From Alloalcanivorax mobilis (lineage in GTDB: Bacteria > Pseudomonadota > Gammaproteobacteria > Pseudomonadales > Alcanivoracaceae), in NCBI RefSeq assembly GCF_002864685.1, contig NZ_NMQZ01000019.1, forward strand, positions 44,593 through 108,592: DNA of 64,000 nucleotides. The letters are read 5' to 3'. The notes under the pieces were generated by a model. The model made no database searches, was not told where the DNA came from, and saw nothing but the letters and a program-made list of their open reading frames with translations. The translations under genes were made by a program, and so were the position numbers. Below are positions 49,388 through 58,963 of the stretch, one piece after another. Positions within the stretch are counted from its first letter, which is position 1. Each line of letters begins with the position of its first letter.

Positions 49388-51730
49388 ATGGCGAAAAAAC
49401 CGAGCAAACCGGCGTCCCGACGCCGTCCCGTAAAGAAAGGAAAGAAACGCACCCAACGGACGGGTGGGCGGCGCTGGTTCAGCTGGCGGTTCATCGCCAA
49501 GCTGTCGGTGGTGGTTCTGGTGCTGGCGATCGCGGGCACCGCATACCTGGATGCCTGGGTGCGTCAGCGCTTCGACAGTCATGTCTGGCAACTGCCGGCG
49601 CGGGTCTATGCTCGCCCCACCGAGCTGTATCCCGGGCGGGTGTTGTCCCGCGACGACATGTTGCGTCTGTTGGATCTGATGCGCTATCGCAACGCCGCCG
49701 GCGCGCCCACCGCCGGCAGTTACGCGGCCCAGGGCAACACCTTGCTGATTCACACCCGGGGGTTCCGCGACAGCGATGGTGGGGAGCCGTCGCAGACGTT
49801 GCGCGTGACCCTGGGCGGCGGCCAGGTGACCCGCATGAAGACCGGCAAAGGCGGCTCGGTGGGCCGTTTGGAGCCACTGCAGATTGGCAGCATTCACCCC
49901 GGTCACACCGAAGACCGGGTGTTCGTGCCGCTGGACCGGGTGCCACCGCTGCTGGTGAAAATGCTGGTGGCCACCGAGGATCAGGACTTCTATCAGCACC
50001 ACGGCCTGTCATTCCGAGGGCTGGCGCGGGCCATGCTGACCAACCTGAAAGCCGGTGGTCTGGTGCAAGGCGGCAGTACGCTCACGCAACAGCTGGTGAA
50101 GAATTTCTGGCTGACCCAGGATCGCACCCTGGTGCGCAAGCTGATGGAAATGCCGATGGCGGTGCTGCTGGAGTTGCATTACAGCAAGCAGCAAATTCTT
50201 GAAGCCTACCTGAACGAGGTGTACCTGGGGCAGGACGGTGGCCGCGCCATCCATGGCATGGGCCTGGGCGCGCAGTTTTATTTCGGACGCCCCCTGGAAG
50301 AACTGGACCCGCATCAGCTTGCCACCCTGGTGGCGCTGCTCAAGGGGCCCAGCTATTACGACCCGCGCCGCAACCCGGAGCGCTCACTGGCGCGCCGCAA
50401 TACCGTCTTGCGGGTCGCCCGTGACGAAGGCGCGCTCAGCGAAAACGATTACCAGCGTTACCGCCGGCACGATCTGGAAGTGGTGCCGCGCGGTGCCTCA
50501 CCGCTGTACGCTTTCCCCGCCTTTATCGACCTGGTGCGCCGGCAACTGGCGCGGGACTACCCGCCGGAGGTGCTGGGCGTGGACGGGCTGCATATCCATT
50601 CCACGCTGGATGTATTGTCCCAGTTGGCCGCCGAAAAGGCGCTGCGCGAGCAGCTCAAGCGTCGTGATCCCGCCGGCGACGGCCTCAATGGCGCGGTGGT
50701 GCTGGTGGCACCGGCCCAGGGCGATGTGCTGGCGGTGGTGAGCAGCCGGCGTTCCCGGGAGGCGGGGTTCAATCGAGCCCTGGACGCGGTGCGGCCGATC
50801 GGCTCGCTGGTGAAGCCGGCGGTGTTACTGACGGCGCTCAAGCAGCCGGACAAATACAATCTGGCCACCCTGGTCAACGACGCCCCATTGAAAGTGCCGC
50901 TGAAGAACGGCGATGTGTGGGCGCCGCGCAATTTCGAGGGCGATTCGCTGGGGCCGATGCCGATGCTGGACGTGCTGGTGCATTCGCGAAACCAAGCGAC
51001 CGCGCGGTTGGGCATGGAAGTAGGGCTGGATAAGGTCGCCGACACCCTGCGTGAGTTGGGGGTAAAGCGGAACATTCCGCTGTACCCGAGTATCTTGCTC
51101 GGCAGCCTGGAGATGACCCCCTTCGAAGTGGCGATGATGTATCAGCCTCTGGCCACCGGCGGGTTCTCCACGCATCTGCGTTCGATCACCGATGTGCTGG
51201 ATAAAGACGGCGAGCCGCTGGCGCGCTACCCGGTGGACACCGAGGAAGTGCTCGACTCGGGCCCGGCCTTTCTGATCCAGTGGGCGATGCAGCAGGTGGT
51301 GGACCATGGCACTGGCCGCGCCGCGCGCGCGGCCCTGCCGGCCGATGTCATCGTGGCGGGCAAAACCGGCACCAGCGACGATTATCGCGACGCCTGGTTC
51401 GCGGGTTTTTCCGCCAACCACCTGGCGGTGGTCTGGGTGGGCCGGGACGACAACCGCAACGCCGGCGTGACCGGCGCCACCGGGGCGTTGCCGGTGTGGA
51501 CCCAATTGATGAAGGGGCTGCCCCAGCGTAGCCTTTCCCAGCGTCTGCCCGGCGGCGTCAAGCCGGTGTGGATGGCGCCGAGTGGCGAGCGGCGCAGTGG
51601 CGAAGGGTGTGACGGCGCCAGATTGTACCCGATGATGGAAGCGTCGATTCCCGAACAGGGCGACGGTTGTGGCGCCGCCACCCGCGCCGGAAAAGGAGTA
51701 GTGGAATGGTTCAAGGGCTGGTTCGACTGA
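49388..51730 (+). CDS. mrcB: Penicillin-binding protein 1B (bifunctional peptidoglycan synthase)
   Basis: A class A PBP that polymerises and cross-links peptidoglycan. From the MAKKPSK start it is 780 residues: a basic cytoplasmic N terminus, a TM near 36-54, and a UB2H-like domain. The GT51 domain carries ATEDQDFYQHHG (catalytic Glu) and GGSTLTQQLVKNF; the transpeptidase carries GSLVKP (SxxK Ser near 472), SRNQAT (SxN) and AGKTGTS (KTG). An alternative start at 49352 adds 12 residues; neither has a strong ribosome site. It overlaps the LpoP-like gene by 25 bp. Confidence 0.95.
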   Translation: MAKKPSKPASRRRPVKKGKKRTQRTGGRRWFSWRFIAKLSVVVLVLAIAGTAYLDAWVRQRFDSHVWQLPARVYARPTELYPGRVLSRDDMLRLLDLMRYRNAAGAPTAGSYAAQGNTLLIHTRGFRDSDGGEPSQTLRVTLGGGQVTRMKTGKGGSVGRLEPLQIGSIHPGHTEDRVFVPLDRVPPLLVKMLVATEDQDFYQHHGLSFRGLARAMLTNLKAGGLVQGGSTLTQQLVKNFWLTQDRTLVRKLMEMPMAVLLELHYSKQQILEAYLNEVYLGQDGGRAIHGMGLGAQFYFGRPLEELDPHQLATLVALLKGPSYYDPRRNPERSLARRNTVLRVARDEGALSENDYQRYRRHDLEVVPRGASPLYAFPAFIDLVRRQLARDYPPEVLGVDGLHIHSTLDVLSQLAAEKALREQLKRRDPAGDGLNGAVVLVAPAQGDVLAVVSSRRSREAGFNRALDAVRPIGSLVKPAVLLTALKQPDKYNLATLVNDAPLKVPLKNGDVWAPRNFEGDSLGPMPMLDVLVHSRNQATARLGMEVGLDKVADTLRELGVKRNIPLYPSILLGSLEMTPFEVAMMYQPLATGGFSTHLRSITDVLDKDGEPLARYPVDTEEVLDSGPAFLIQWAMQQVVDHGTGRAARAALPADVIVAGKTGTSDDYRDAWFAGFSANHLAVVWVGRDDNRNAGVTGATGALPVWTQLMKGLPQRSLSQRLPGGVKPVWMAPSGERRSGEGCDGARLYPMMEASIPEQGDGCGAATRAGKGVVEWFKGWFD

Positions 51731-52158
51731 TTCTGCTGAGCGCGTTGCTGACCGGCTGCGCGACGAGGACGCCGCCGGCCGGAACGCCGGATGGTGAGCC
51801 GGTAACGGCGAACACCGAGCTGGCCGGATCGCCGGCGTTGTCGTTGCTGGAGCGCGCCGATCAGGCTCGCGGCCGGGGCGACACGGCCGCCGCCGGGCGC
51901 TATCTGGAGCGGGCACTGAACATGGCGCCGGATTCCTCCTGGTTGTACCGCCAGCTCGCCGAACTGCGCTTGCAGGAAGGCGACGCTCACGCCGCCGAAG
52001 GGTTGGCGCTGCGCGCGCTGCGGCTGGCGCCGGACAATCGCGAATATCAGGCGCAGCTGTGGGATCTGGTGGCCACCTCGCGGGTCAATCAGGGCGACAG
52101 CGGTGGCGCCCGTGATGCGCGCGCGCGGGCACGGGATCTGCGCAAGGCCCGTGCATGA
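51706..52158 (+). CDS. TPR-repeat outer-membrane lipoprotein, LpoP-like PBP1b activator candidate
   Basis: A 150-residue lipoprotein starting MVQGLVRLILLSALLTGCATRT (lipobox LLTGC, Cys near 18). A low-complexity linker and two TPR-like units (about 58-125: ALSLLERADQARGRGDTAAAGRYLERALNMAPDSSWLYRQLAELRLQEGDAHAAEGLALRALRLAP) follow. It lies immediately after mrcB. In Pseudomonas a TPR lipoprotein (LpoP) next to the PBP1b gene activates that synthase, so the same role is likely here. It has an AAAAGGAG site inside mrcB. Confidence 0.8.
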   Translation: MVQGLVRLILLSALLTGCATRTPPAGTPDGEPVTANTELAGSPALSLLERADQARGRGDTAAAGRYLERALNMAPDSSWLYRQLAELRLQEGDAHAAEGLALRALRLAPDNREYQAQLWDLVATSRVNQGDSGGARDARARARDLRKARA

Positions 52159-52619
52159 CACCGGCGGTAAGGCTCGCCGAGCGCGCCGGCGTGGTGTTCC
52201 ACCTGCACAGCTATGAGAGTGACCCGCAGGTGGAACACTATGGGTTGGAGGCGGCCCAGGCTTTGCGGTTGTCCCCGGAGCGGGTGTTCAAGACGTTGCT
52301 GGCGGTGGTCGACGAACGGCCGCAGGTGGCGATGGTGCCGGTGCACCTGAAGCTGGATCTGAAAGCGCTGGCCCGGGCGGCGGGCGGCAAGAAGGCGGTG
52401 ATGACGGATGCGGCTCTGGCTCAGCGCCTGACCGGCTATGTGCTGGGGGGCATCAGCCCGCTCGGCCAGAAGAAACGCTCGCCGCTGTGGCTGGACGAGC
52501 GCGCCGGCGATCTCGAGACGCTGTACATGAGCGGCGGTCGCCGTGGGCTGGAAATCGAGATGGCGCCGGCGGATCTGCTCGCCATCACCGGCGGCAAGCT
52601 GGTGCCGCTGGCTCGTTAA
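52155..52619 (+). CDS. ybaK: Cys-tRNA(Pro) deacylase (YbaK family)
   Basis: A 154-residue trans-editing protein that hydrolyses Cys-tRNA(Pro). The family start VVFHLHSYESDPQVEHYGLEAAQAL, the conserved Lys in FKTLLAVVD, and GGISPLGQKKRSPLWLDE are visible. It overlaps the lipoprotein gene by 4 bp. Confidence 0.93.
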   Translation: MTPAVRLAERAGVVFHLHSYESDPQVEHYGLEAAQALRLSPERVFKTLLAVVDERPQVAMVPVHLKLDLKALARAAGGKKAVMTDAALAQRLTGYVLGGISPLGQKKRSPLWLDERAGDLETLYMSGGRRGLEIEMAPADLLAITGGKLVPLAR

Positions 52620-52644
52620 TCCACCGCTCTCGAAGCAAACCGTC

Positions 52645-52661
52645 GCAAGCCGGCGGCTTGC
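52645..52661. terminator. Hairpin between convergent ybaK and hemL
   Basis: The perfect stem GCAAGCC-GGC-GGCTTGC, with a competing outer GAAGCAA/TTGCTTC pairing (52632-52664), lies in the 60-bp gap. There is no clear T-tract. Confidence 0.5.
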
Positions 52662-52679
52662 TTCAAGAATGGCCGGGCA

Positions 52680-53966
52680 TTACAGCGTGGCGAAAGCCTG
52701 GCGGGCGGCGTCCAGGGTGGCATCGATGTCCTCGTCGCTGTGCGCGATTGAGACAAAGCCCGCCTCGAAGGCGCTGGGCGCCAGATAAACGCCGCGATCC
52801 AACATCGCATGGAAGAACGTTTTGAAGCGCGCCTGGTCGCAGGCCATCACCTCGTCGAAGCGGCTGATGCGGGTTTGTTCAGTGAAGAACAGGCCGAACA
52901 TGCCGCCCGCCCGGGTGGTGGTGAAGGCAATGCCGCACTCTCTGGCGGCCAGGGCCAGACCCTCGGTAAGCCGTTCGGTTTTGGCGCTCAGCTCATCGTG
53001 AAACCCTTCCCGACGCAGCAGCTTCAGGGTCGCCAGACCGGCGGCCATGGCCACCGGGTTACCGGACAGCGTACCGGCCTGGTACACCGGGCCCAGCGGT
53101 GAGAGCTGCTCCATGATTTCCTTTTTGCCGCCGAGGGCGCCCACCGGCATGCCGCCACCGATGATTTTGCCCAGGGTGGTGAGGTCGGGGGTGATGCCGT
53201 AATGGGCCTGGGCGCCGCCCAGGGCGACCCGGAACCCGGTCATCACTTCATCGAAGATCAGCACCGCGCCGTAGCGGTCGCAATAATCGCGCAGGGCTTG
53301 CAGGAACCCCTGGGTGGGCGGCACGCAGTTCATGTTGCCCGCCACCGGCTCGACGATCACCGCGGCAATCCGTTCGCCTTCGGCTGCAAACACGGATTCC
53401 AGGCCGCCGGCGTCATTGTAGTTGAGCACCAGAGTGTCGTCGGTGACCGCTTTGGGCACCCCGGGCGAGCTGGGGCTGCCCAGCGTCAGGGCGCCGGAGC
53501 CGGCCTTCACCAGCAGGCTGTCCACGTGGCCGTGGTAGCAGCCTTCGAATTTGATGATCTTGTCGCGTCCGGTGTAGCCACGGGCCAGACGAATCGCGCT
53601 CATGGTCGCTTCGGTGCCGGAGTTGACCATGCGCACCATGTCCATGGAGGGCACCAGCTCGCAGACCAGATCGGCCATCTCCACCTCGGCGGCGGTGGGC
53701 GCGCCGAAGCTGAGCCCGTCCATCACCGCCTTTTGCACCGCCTCACGCACCCGCGGGTGGTTGTGGCCAAGAATCATCGGCCCCCAGGAGCCGACATAGT
53801 CCACATAGCGGTTGTCGTCTTCGTCGAACAGCCAGGCGCCCTCGGCGCGCTCAAAGAACACCGGTGTACCACCGACCCCTTTAAAGGCGCGCACCGGAGA
53901 ATTGACGCCACCGGGAATATGGCGCTGGGCGCGGCGGAACAGTTGCTCGGATTGCTTGCGGCTCAT
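52680..53966 (-). CDS. hemL: Glutamate-1-semialdehyde 2,1-aminomutase
   Basis: HemL converts glutamate semialdehyde to 5-aminolevulinate in the C5 heme pathway. The 428-residue PLP enzyme has [10 protein letters not shown], the substrate gating region around [16 protein letters not shown], the cofactor Asp in [10 protein letters not shown], the Schiff-base Lys in [18 protein letters not shown], and [17 protein letters not shown]. It precedes the thiE-thiD pair in reverse orientation order (hemL downstream of thiE on the minus strand), as in Pseudomonas. Confidence 0.97.
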   Translation of the reverse strand: MSRKQSEQLFRRAQRHIPGGVNSPVRAFKGVGGTPVFFERAEGAWLFDEDDNRYVDYVGSWGPMILGHNHPRVREAVQKAVMDGLSFGAPTAAEVEMADLVCELVPSMDMVRMVNSGTEATMSAIRLARGYTGRDKIIKFEGCYHGHVDSLLVKAGSGALTLGSPSSPGVPKAVTDDTLVLNYNDAGGLESVFAAEGERIAAVIVEPVAGNMNCVPPTQGFLQALRDYCDRYGAVLIFDEVMTGFRVALGGAQAHYGITPDLTTLGKIIGGGMPVGALGGKKEIMEQLSPLGPVYQAGTLSGNPVAMAAGLATLKLLRREGFHDELSAKTERLTEGLALAARECGIAFTTTRAGGMFGLFFTEQTRISRFDEVMACDQARFKTFFHAMLDRGVYLAPSAFEAGFVSIAHSDEDIDATLDAARQAFATL

Positions 53967-53985
53967 GGAAACTCCTGGGAAAGCG

Positions 53986-54012
53986 GCCCCACGGCGATGG
54001 CCGCCGTGGGGC
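53986..54012 (-). terminator. Hairpin between thiE and hemL
   Basis: A 10-bp GC-rich stem (GCCCCACGGC with GCCGTGGGGC) sits directly after the thiE stop. It lacks a strong T-tract, so it may attenuate rather than block read-through into hemL. Confidence 0.6.
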
Positions 54013-54018
54013 GGGCGA

Positions 54019-54672
54019 TCACTTCAAGGGGGAATCGGGGGTGTCGAACAGGCTGGCCAGCCGACCCGCGCGGGCTTCGATGTCCGCATCGCCAAACAGC
54101 GCGTGGATCACCGCCACGGCGTCGGCGCCAGCGTCGATCAATTGCCGGGCATTATGCGCATTCACACCGCCGATCGCCACCAGGGGCAGCGCGAAGCGCC
54201 GGCGTGCCTGGACCAGCGTGTCCAGGCTGGCGGGGGGCGCCTGGGGTTTGGTGCGCGAATCGAAAAAGCGCCCCAGGGCGAGATAGTCGGCGCCCTCGCC
54301 GGCGGCGCGGGCGGCCAGCTCCAGGCTGCCGTGGCAGGACACGCCGATCAGCTTGCCGGCGCCAAGAAGCGAGCGCGCCAGCGCCACCTGACCATCGCTT
54401 TGCCCCAGATGCACACCGTCGGCGCCGACCTCGGCGGCCAACTCGGCATCGTCGTTGACGATAAAGGCGGCGCCGTGTTCCTGACAGAGCCGCGCCAGGT
54501 GACCGGCGCGCTGCCGGCGGGTGGTGGAATCGGCGGGTTTATCCCGGTATTGCAATATCCGAGCGCCGCCACGCAGCGCGGCGGCAGCGGCCTGCATCAG
54601 TTGGTCGCCGGGGATAAGCGCCGGGTCGGTGATCGCGTACAGCCCGGCGATCCGCGGGTCGCGCTGGCTCAT
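54019..54672 (-). CDS. thiE: Thiamine-phosphate synthase
   Basis: ThiE couples HMP-pyrophosphate and thiazole phosphate. The 217-residue TIM barrel has [13 protein letters not shown], the segment [18 protein letters not shown] with the substrate Lys, [31 protein letters not shown], and [27 protein letters not shown] place the start at 54672 ([10 protein letters not shown]); it overlaps the thiD stop by 4 bp. A much longer frame from 54954 runs antisense-like through thiD and is rejected. Confidence 0.95.
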   Translation of the reverse strand: MSQRDPRIAGLYAITDPALIPGDQLMQAAAAALRGGARILQYRDKPADSTTRRQRAGHLARLCQEHGAAFIVNDDAELAAEVGADGVHLGQSDGQVALARSLLGAGKLIGVSCHGSLELAARAAGEGADYLALGRFFDSRTKPQAPPASLDTLVQARRRFALPLVAIGGVNAHNARQLIDAGADAVAVIHALFGDADIEARAGRLASLFDTPDSPLK

Positions 54673-55436
54673 GGCGCCGGGCTCCGATTCGGAACGTACT
54701 GGCCGCCGCCGGGCCGCCAGGCGTTTTTGAGCGCCTGGTGCAGCCATTGCTGCGCGTTGCCGGTGGCCTGCTCGAGGGGCTCGCCACGGGCCAGCAGGCA
54801 GGCCATCGCCGAGGCCAGTGAGCAGCCGGAGCCATGATAGACGTGGGGAAGCCGGGGCCAGTCCCAATGGCGATGGCGGTCGGGCTGAAACAGATGATTG
54901 CTGACCTGATCGGTGTCGTCGTGGGTGCCGGTGACCAGCACCGCCTGACCACAACGCTGGCTGAGCGCCTCGCCGGCGGCGTGCACTCCGTGTTCGCCGC
55001 TGAGCGATTGCGCCTCGGGCAGGTTGGGGGTGAGCACGGTGGTGGCCGGGGCGAGCACGTCGATCAGAGCATCACTGAGATTTTCCCGCGCCAGCGCGCC
55101 ACCGGATTCCGCCGCCAGGACCGGGTCGAGCACCACCGGCACGCCGGGCAGGCGAGCCAGCAGGCGCGCGATCCATTCCACCGTGGCCACCGAGCCGGTC
55201 ATGCCGATCTTGACGGCGCTGAATGAGTAATCGGCCAGCAAGGCGTCCGCCTGTCGATCCAGTAGATCCAGGTCGGTCAGTTGAAAGCCGGTAACACGAC
55301 GGCTGTTTTGCACCGTCAGGGCGGTAATCAGGGTGCTGGCGAAGCCACCCAGGGCTTGGATCGCCTCGATGTCGGCATGAATGCCGGCGCCACCGGAGGG
55401 ATCATGGCCAGCGATAACAAGAATATTCGGTTTCAT
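54669..55436 (-). CDS. thiD: Hydroxymethylpyrimidine/phosphomethylpyrimidine kinase
   Basis: ThiD phosphorylates HMP twice. The 255-residue ribokinase-fold protein has the start ILVIAGHDPSGGAGIHADIEAIQALGGFASTLITALTVQNS, KIGMTGS, VVLDPVLAAESGG, and the GSGCSLASAMACLLARG anion-hole region near the C terminus. It is followed by thiE, a common pair. No TPP riboswitch was recognised upstream. Confidence 0.94.
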   Translation of the reverse strand: MKPNILVIAGHDPSGGAGIHADIEAIQALGGFASTLITALTVQNSRRVTGFQLTDLDLLDRQADALLADYSFSAVKIGMTGSVATVEWIARLLARLPGVPVVLDPVLAAESGGALARENLSDALIDVLAPATTVLTPNLPEAQSLSGEHGVHAAGEALSQRCGQAVLVTGTHDDTDQVSNHLFQPDRHRHWDWPRLPHVYHGSGCSLASAMACLLARGEPLEQATGNAQQWLHQALKNAWRPGGGQYVPNRSPAP

Positions 55437-55464
55437 GGCAACAATACGCTGAGCACTGGGAACG

Positions 55465-55523
55465 GGCCGCCCGGCATCGCAAAGCGCCGGACATGGAGCG
55501 CCAGCGTCCGGCGTTGGGCGGCC
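55465..55523 (-). terminator. Nested GC hairpin downstream of hemJ
   Basis: The outer arms GGCCGCCC/GGGCGGCC and inner arms CGCCGGAC/GTCCGGCG form a two-tier stem-loop in the hemJ-thiD gap. It is a likely transcription end or pause without a T-tract. Confidence 0.6.
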
Positions 55524-55544
55524 GGCGTCAAGGGAACCTGGCGG

Positions 55545-55967
55545 TCAAAACGGTTTCACCACCACCAGAATGACGATGGCGACCAGCAGCAGCACGGGGA
55601 TCTCGTTGAACACGCGATAAAAGCGATGGCCGTGGGTGTTGGCGTCGGCGGCGAATTTTTTCATCAGCCCCAGGCACATATGGTGATAGCCGATCAGCAA
55701 CACCACCAGAAACAGCTTGGCGTGCAACCAGCCCTGGGTTTTGTAATAGCCCCAGTTGAGCGCCAGCATCCAGATGCCGAGCACCAGGGTGGCGATCATC
55801 GCCGGGTTCATGATGCCCCGATAGAGCTTGCGCTCCATGATCTTGAAGCGTTCCCGGCTGGGCTGATCCTCGGCCATGGCGTGGTACACGAACAGCCGCG
55901 GCAAATAGAAAATGCCGGCGAACCAGCAAATCACGGCGATAATGTGAAAGGCCTTCAGCCAGAGCAT
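55545..55967 (-). CDS. hemJ: Protoporphyrinogen IX oxidase HemJ
   Basis: A 140-residue, four-TM membrane protein of the HemJ family (oxygen-independent protoporphyrinogen oxidation). Family signatures are WLKAFHIIAVICWFAGIFYLPRLFVYH with the conserved His near 8, RKLYRGIMNPAM, and WLHAKLFLVVLLIGYHHMCLGLMKKFA. The start MLWLKAF has a GGAGAGAC site; a longer frame from 55994 has none. It is divergent from the CLC gene. Confidence 0.94.
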   Translation of the reverse strand: MLWLKAFHIIAVICWFAGIFYLPRLFVYHAMAEDQPSRERFKIMERKLYRGIMNPAMIATLVLGIWMLALNWGYYKTQGWLHAKLFLVVLLIGYHHMCLGLMKKFAADANTHGHRFYRVFNEIPVLLLVAIVILVVVKPF

Positions 55968-56039
55968 GCTTGTCTCTCCACAATGTCTCTCCACACTGAA
56001 TGTCCGTGAAGCGCGGACATGAATGTTTACCTGGCGACA

Positions 56040-56069
56040 TTGGAGTGTCGCCGCGTGGCGGCCTATACT
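56040..56069 (+). promoter_or_regulatory. Candidate sigma70 promoter for the CLC gene
   Basis: TTGGAG (56040-56045), an 18-bp spacer and TATACT (56064-56069) lie about 130 bp before the chosen CLC start. Confidence 0.45.
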
Positions 56070-56201
56070 ATATCGCCTTTCCTGTCACGATCACCCGGCG
56101 CCAGCATCGCTCGCAGGGTTTGCGTCGCCACTCTCCCGCGGGGAGTGGATCGGATGATCGCGCTCCGGATCCCTGATCCCGTCGACCAAAAGAGGATGCC
56201 C

Positions 56202-57587
56202 GTGAATAAGCCACCGCGCGCCAGCCGTCTGTTGCGATACTACCTGTTTCGCACACGTCGCCTGTCTCGTCGGCAGCTTGGCACGGTGCAGGACTGGAAA
56301 CTGCGGGTGGTGTTCTGGGTCGGCGCGCTGTTGGTGGGTTTGCTCACCGTGGCGTTTGCCTGGGTCACCGAGCAGGCGTTTCAGGTGTTTGTTTCCCTGG
56401 AACAGCGCTCGCCGCTGATCCCTCTGGTGTTAACGCCGGCTGGCATGGTGTTCATCGCCTGGGTGATGCGGCACATGGGGTCGGAGTCACAGGGCAGCGG
56501 TATTCCCCAGGTTCTGGTGGTGCTCAAGCAGCGCTACCACTGGCTGCGGCCGACCTTTCTGTCGTTGCGCGTGATCGTGCTCAAGTTCGGCCTGACCTGT
56601 CTGGGTTTGATGTGTGGCGCCAGCATTGGCCGCGAGGGCCCCAGCGTGCAGATGGGCGCGGCGATGATGTACTCGGTCGGACAGATGGGCCGGCTGCACC
56701 AGAAATACGTGGATAACGCCCTGATCGTCGCCGGCGGCGCCGCCGGTGTGTCGGCGGCGTTCAACGCGCCGCTGGCCGGGATCGTGTTCGCCATTGAGGA
56801 GCTGGCCGGCTCGTTCGAACAGCGCACCAGCGGTACCCTGATTCTGGCGATCATTCTCTCCGGCGTGGTGGTGCTGATGATGATGGGCCACTACAGCTAT
56901 TTCGGGCATCCTCAGGGCACGCTGGATCTGGCTCAGGACTGGCTCGCCATCGGCGTGACCGGGCTGGTGTGCGGGTTGCTCGGCGGTTTGTTCAGCCGGC
57001 TGCTGATCACCGGCAGCCGCTTTCTCGCCCCTTACGCCCGCCAGAACCCCTACCGGGTGGTGTTCCTGTGTGCGCTGGTGGTGGTGTTTCTGGGCCTGAT
57101 CACCGGTGGCGCCACCTATGGCAGTGGCTACGAACAGGCCCGCCACCTGATCACCGAGGATGTAGAGGGCGGGGTGCTGTACCCGCTGGCGAAGATGAGC
57201 GCCACGCTGGTGTCGTACTTTACCGGCATCCCCGGCGGCCTGTTTTCGCCCAGCCTGGCGGCGGGCGCCGGGATCGGTAACGTGATCGGCCATTGGGTGC
57301 CCAATTCCTCAGTGGTGGGCGTCACCCTGGTGGCGATGTCCGCCTTTCTGGCCGGGGTGATCCAGCGGCCAATTACCTCTTTCGTGATCGTCATGGAGCT
57401 CACCGGCAACCGCCACGACATTCTTTTGCCGCTCATGGCCGGGGCCTTTCTCGCCGCGGCGGTGGCCAAGCTGGTATGGCTGCGCCCGCTGTACGACTCG
57501 CTGGCGGATCGCCTTCAGGAAGGCGAGGGCATGGCGCTGGATCGGGCGCGGGTGGTGCCGGCGGAGCCGCCGGAAAGCGGGCGGTGA
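56202..57587 (+). CDS. CLC-family chloride/proton antiporter
   Basis: A 461-residue CLC transporter. The three anion-filter motifs are GSGIPQ, GREGPSVQ (gating Glu) and GGLFSPSLAAGAGIG; the proton-pathway Glu region is GIVFAIEELAGSFE. I start at GTG 56202 because AGAGG lies 6 nt upstream; an ATG at 56196 overlaps that site, and 56019 would add an unlike leader. It has no C-terminal CBS domains. Role: likely proton/chloride exchange and acid or ion stress tolerance. Confidence 0.92.
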   Translation: MNKPPRASRLLRYYLFRTRRLSRRQLGTVQDWKLRVVFWVGALLVGLLTVAFAWVTEQAFQVFVSLEQRSPLIPLVLTPAGMVFIAWVMRHMGSESQGSGIPQVLVVLKQRYHWLRPTFLSLRVIVLKFGLTCLGLMCGASIGREGPSVQMGAAMMYSVGQMGRLHQKYVDNALIVAGGAAGVSAAFNAPLAGIVFAIEELAGSFEQRTSGTLILAIILSGVVVLMMMGHYSYFGHPQGTLDLAQDWLAIGVTGLVCGLLGGLFSRLLITGSRFLAPYARQNPYRVVFLCALVVVFLGLITGGATYGSGYEQARHLITEDVEGGVLYPLAKMSATLVSYFTGIPGGLFSPSLAAGAGIGNVIGHWVPNSSVVGVTLVAMSAFLAGVIQRPITSFVIVMELTGNRHDILLPLMAGAFLAAAVAKLVWLRPLYDSLADRLQEGEGMALDRARVVPAEPPESGR

Positions 57588-57716
57588 AGTTGCCCGCGCC
57601 GGTGGCGAACCCTATGATCCTCACTCGCTGATAACAATGCATTAGCGGAACAGGGGAATTATGGGTGTGAGTGGGGACTTCGATATTTTCACCATAAACA
57701 GAGCGGACCGCGTCTG

Positions 57717-58442
57717 ATGGCCCGCCATGGCCGGCCGCGTGCCGGTATCGACGACGTCGTACTGGTGCCGGTCAGCCCTACGCAGCAGCGCCGCACCCGA
57801 CTGACGCTCGGCGCCTTGGCGGTGGTGGCGGCGCTGGCGTTGTTCGCTGGTGGGTTGTGGCTGGGCCACAGCGGTGCGCTGGACAGCAATCTGAACAACG
57901 AAACCCTGAGTCAATCCCTGGACGAAACACGCGCCTCGTTGCGCACCGCCCGCCATGAGCTGGCCATTTACAAGGCTGAAGTGGATGTGGCGGAGCAGGC
58001 GCGGGGCAAGTTGCGTGAGGAGATTCGCGGATTGCGCGACCAGAGCGCGGAGCTTGAGGAAGCGGTGGCGTTTTATAAGAGCGTAATGGCGCCCGGGGGT
58101 GAAGACGGTCCGCTGCGGGTCCAGAAGTTCGACGTCAGCCCCGCCGCCGGCGAGCACCGTTTCCGTTACAGTCTGGTGCTGGTCCAGGCTGGCGATAATC
58201 GCGGCTATCTGGCCGGTGACGTGAGGTTGCGGCTGGTTGGGCATCGCAACGGCCAGGCGGCGACATTGGACGCCGGGTCGCTGCTGGAGGAAAGCGACGA
58301 ATTGCGCTTCCGTTTCCGTTATTTTCAGGAACTCTCCGGTATCCTGACGGTGCCGGCGGATTTCAAAGTGGATACGCTGGAGATGGAGGCCCGCTCCACC
58401 GCTGGACGCCGCTCCGAGGTGGTGCAGAGCCTCCGCTGGTAA
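57717..58442 (+). CDS. Membrane-anchored coiled-coil protein (DUF6776-like)
   Basis: A 241-residue protein with a short cytoplasmic N terminus, one TM (about 31-50), a coiled coil (about 60-120: SLDETRASLRTARHELAIYKAEVDVAEQARGKLREEIRGLRDQSAELEEAV) and a beta-rich C-terminal domain (about 130-235). It resembles the DUF6776 family, whose function is unknown. It lies 25 bp before the bactofilin gene, so the two are probably co-transcribed and may act together at the envelope. Confidence 0.8.
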   Translation: MARHGRPRAGIDDVVLVPVSPTQQRRTRLTLGALAVVAALALFAGGLWLGHSGALDSNLNNETLSQSLDETRASLRTARHELAIYKAEVDVAEQARGKLREEIRGLRDQSAELEEAVAFYKSVMAPGGEDGPLRVQKFDVSPAAGEHRFRYSLVLVQAGDNRGYLAGDVRLRLVGHRNGQAATLDAGSLLEESDELRFRFRYFQELSGILTVPADFKVDTLEMEARSTAGRRSEVVQSLRW

Positions 58443-58467
58443 ATTCAACCAAGCAGGAGAATGGCTG

Positions 58468-58911
58468 GTGAGAGGGCGAGACAAGAAAAGCAGCGCACAG
58501 CAGAGCTTTCGCGATCACACCCTGATCGCTCCCAGTGCCCGTATCATTGGGGATATCGAGTTCAGCGGGGGGTTGCACATCCAGGGGGAAGTGGAGGGCA
58601 ACATCAGCGTGACCGGCGACGGCGGCCAACTGGTGATTGGCGAGAGTGGCGTGGTGCGCGGTGAGATTCGCGTGCCCCGGGTCACCATCAACGGCCGCGT
58701 GGAAGGCGATGTGAACGCCAGCGAACACCTGGAGCTGGCCAGCAAGGCCCAGGTTGAAGGCAATGTCTTCTACGTTATGGTCGAAATGCTGATGGGCGCG
58801 CGGGTCAATGGCAAGCTGGTCCGTCTCGACGAGGAGCGGCGCCACCTGCCGGCGCCGGAGAAGCCGGGTACGCCGCACGCCGTCGAGAGCGCCGACGCCG
58901 ACCATTCTTGA
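58468..58911 (+). CDS. Bactofilin (polymer-forming cytoskeletal protein)
   Basis: A 147-residue bactofilin. The core (about 25-115) is the repetitive right-handed beta-helix with Val/Gly spacing: [40 protein letters not shown], and [29 protein letters not shown]. Bactofilins polymerise without nucleotides and organise cell-wall enzymes. It starts with GTG after AGGAGA. Its neighbours are the coiled-coil membrane protein and erpA. Confidence 0.93.
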   Translation: MRGRDKKSSAQQSFRDHTLIAPSARIIGDIEFSGGLHIQGEVEGNISVTGDGGQLVIGESGVVRGEIRVPRVTINGRVEGDVNASEHLELASKAQVEGNVFYVMVEMLMGARVNGKLVRLDEERRHLPAPEKPGTPHAVESADADHS

Positions 58912-58963
58912 CTGTATTACTCGGGTATTGGAAGATGGCGTTCTTACAGCATTACGGACCGAC

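Noticed and set aside
54675..54954. N-terminal extension of thiE to 54954
   Set aside because: The extra 94 residues are Arg/Pro-rich and overlap thiD out of frame; the ThiE family start is at 54672.
54669..55436. TPP riboswitch upstream of thiD
   Set aside because: No conserved thi-box pattern could be recognised in the gap; only GC hairpins are present.
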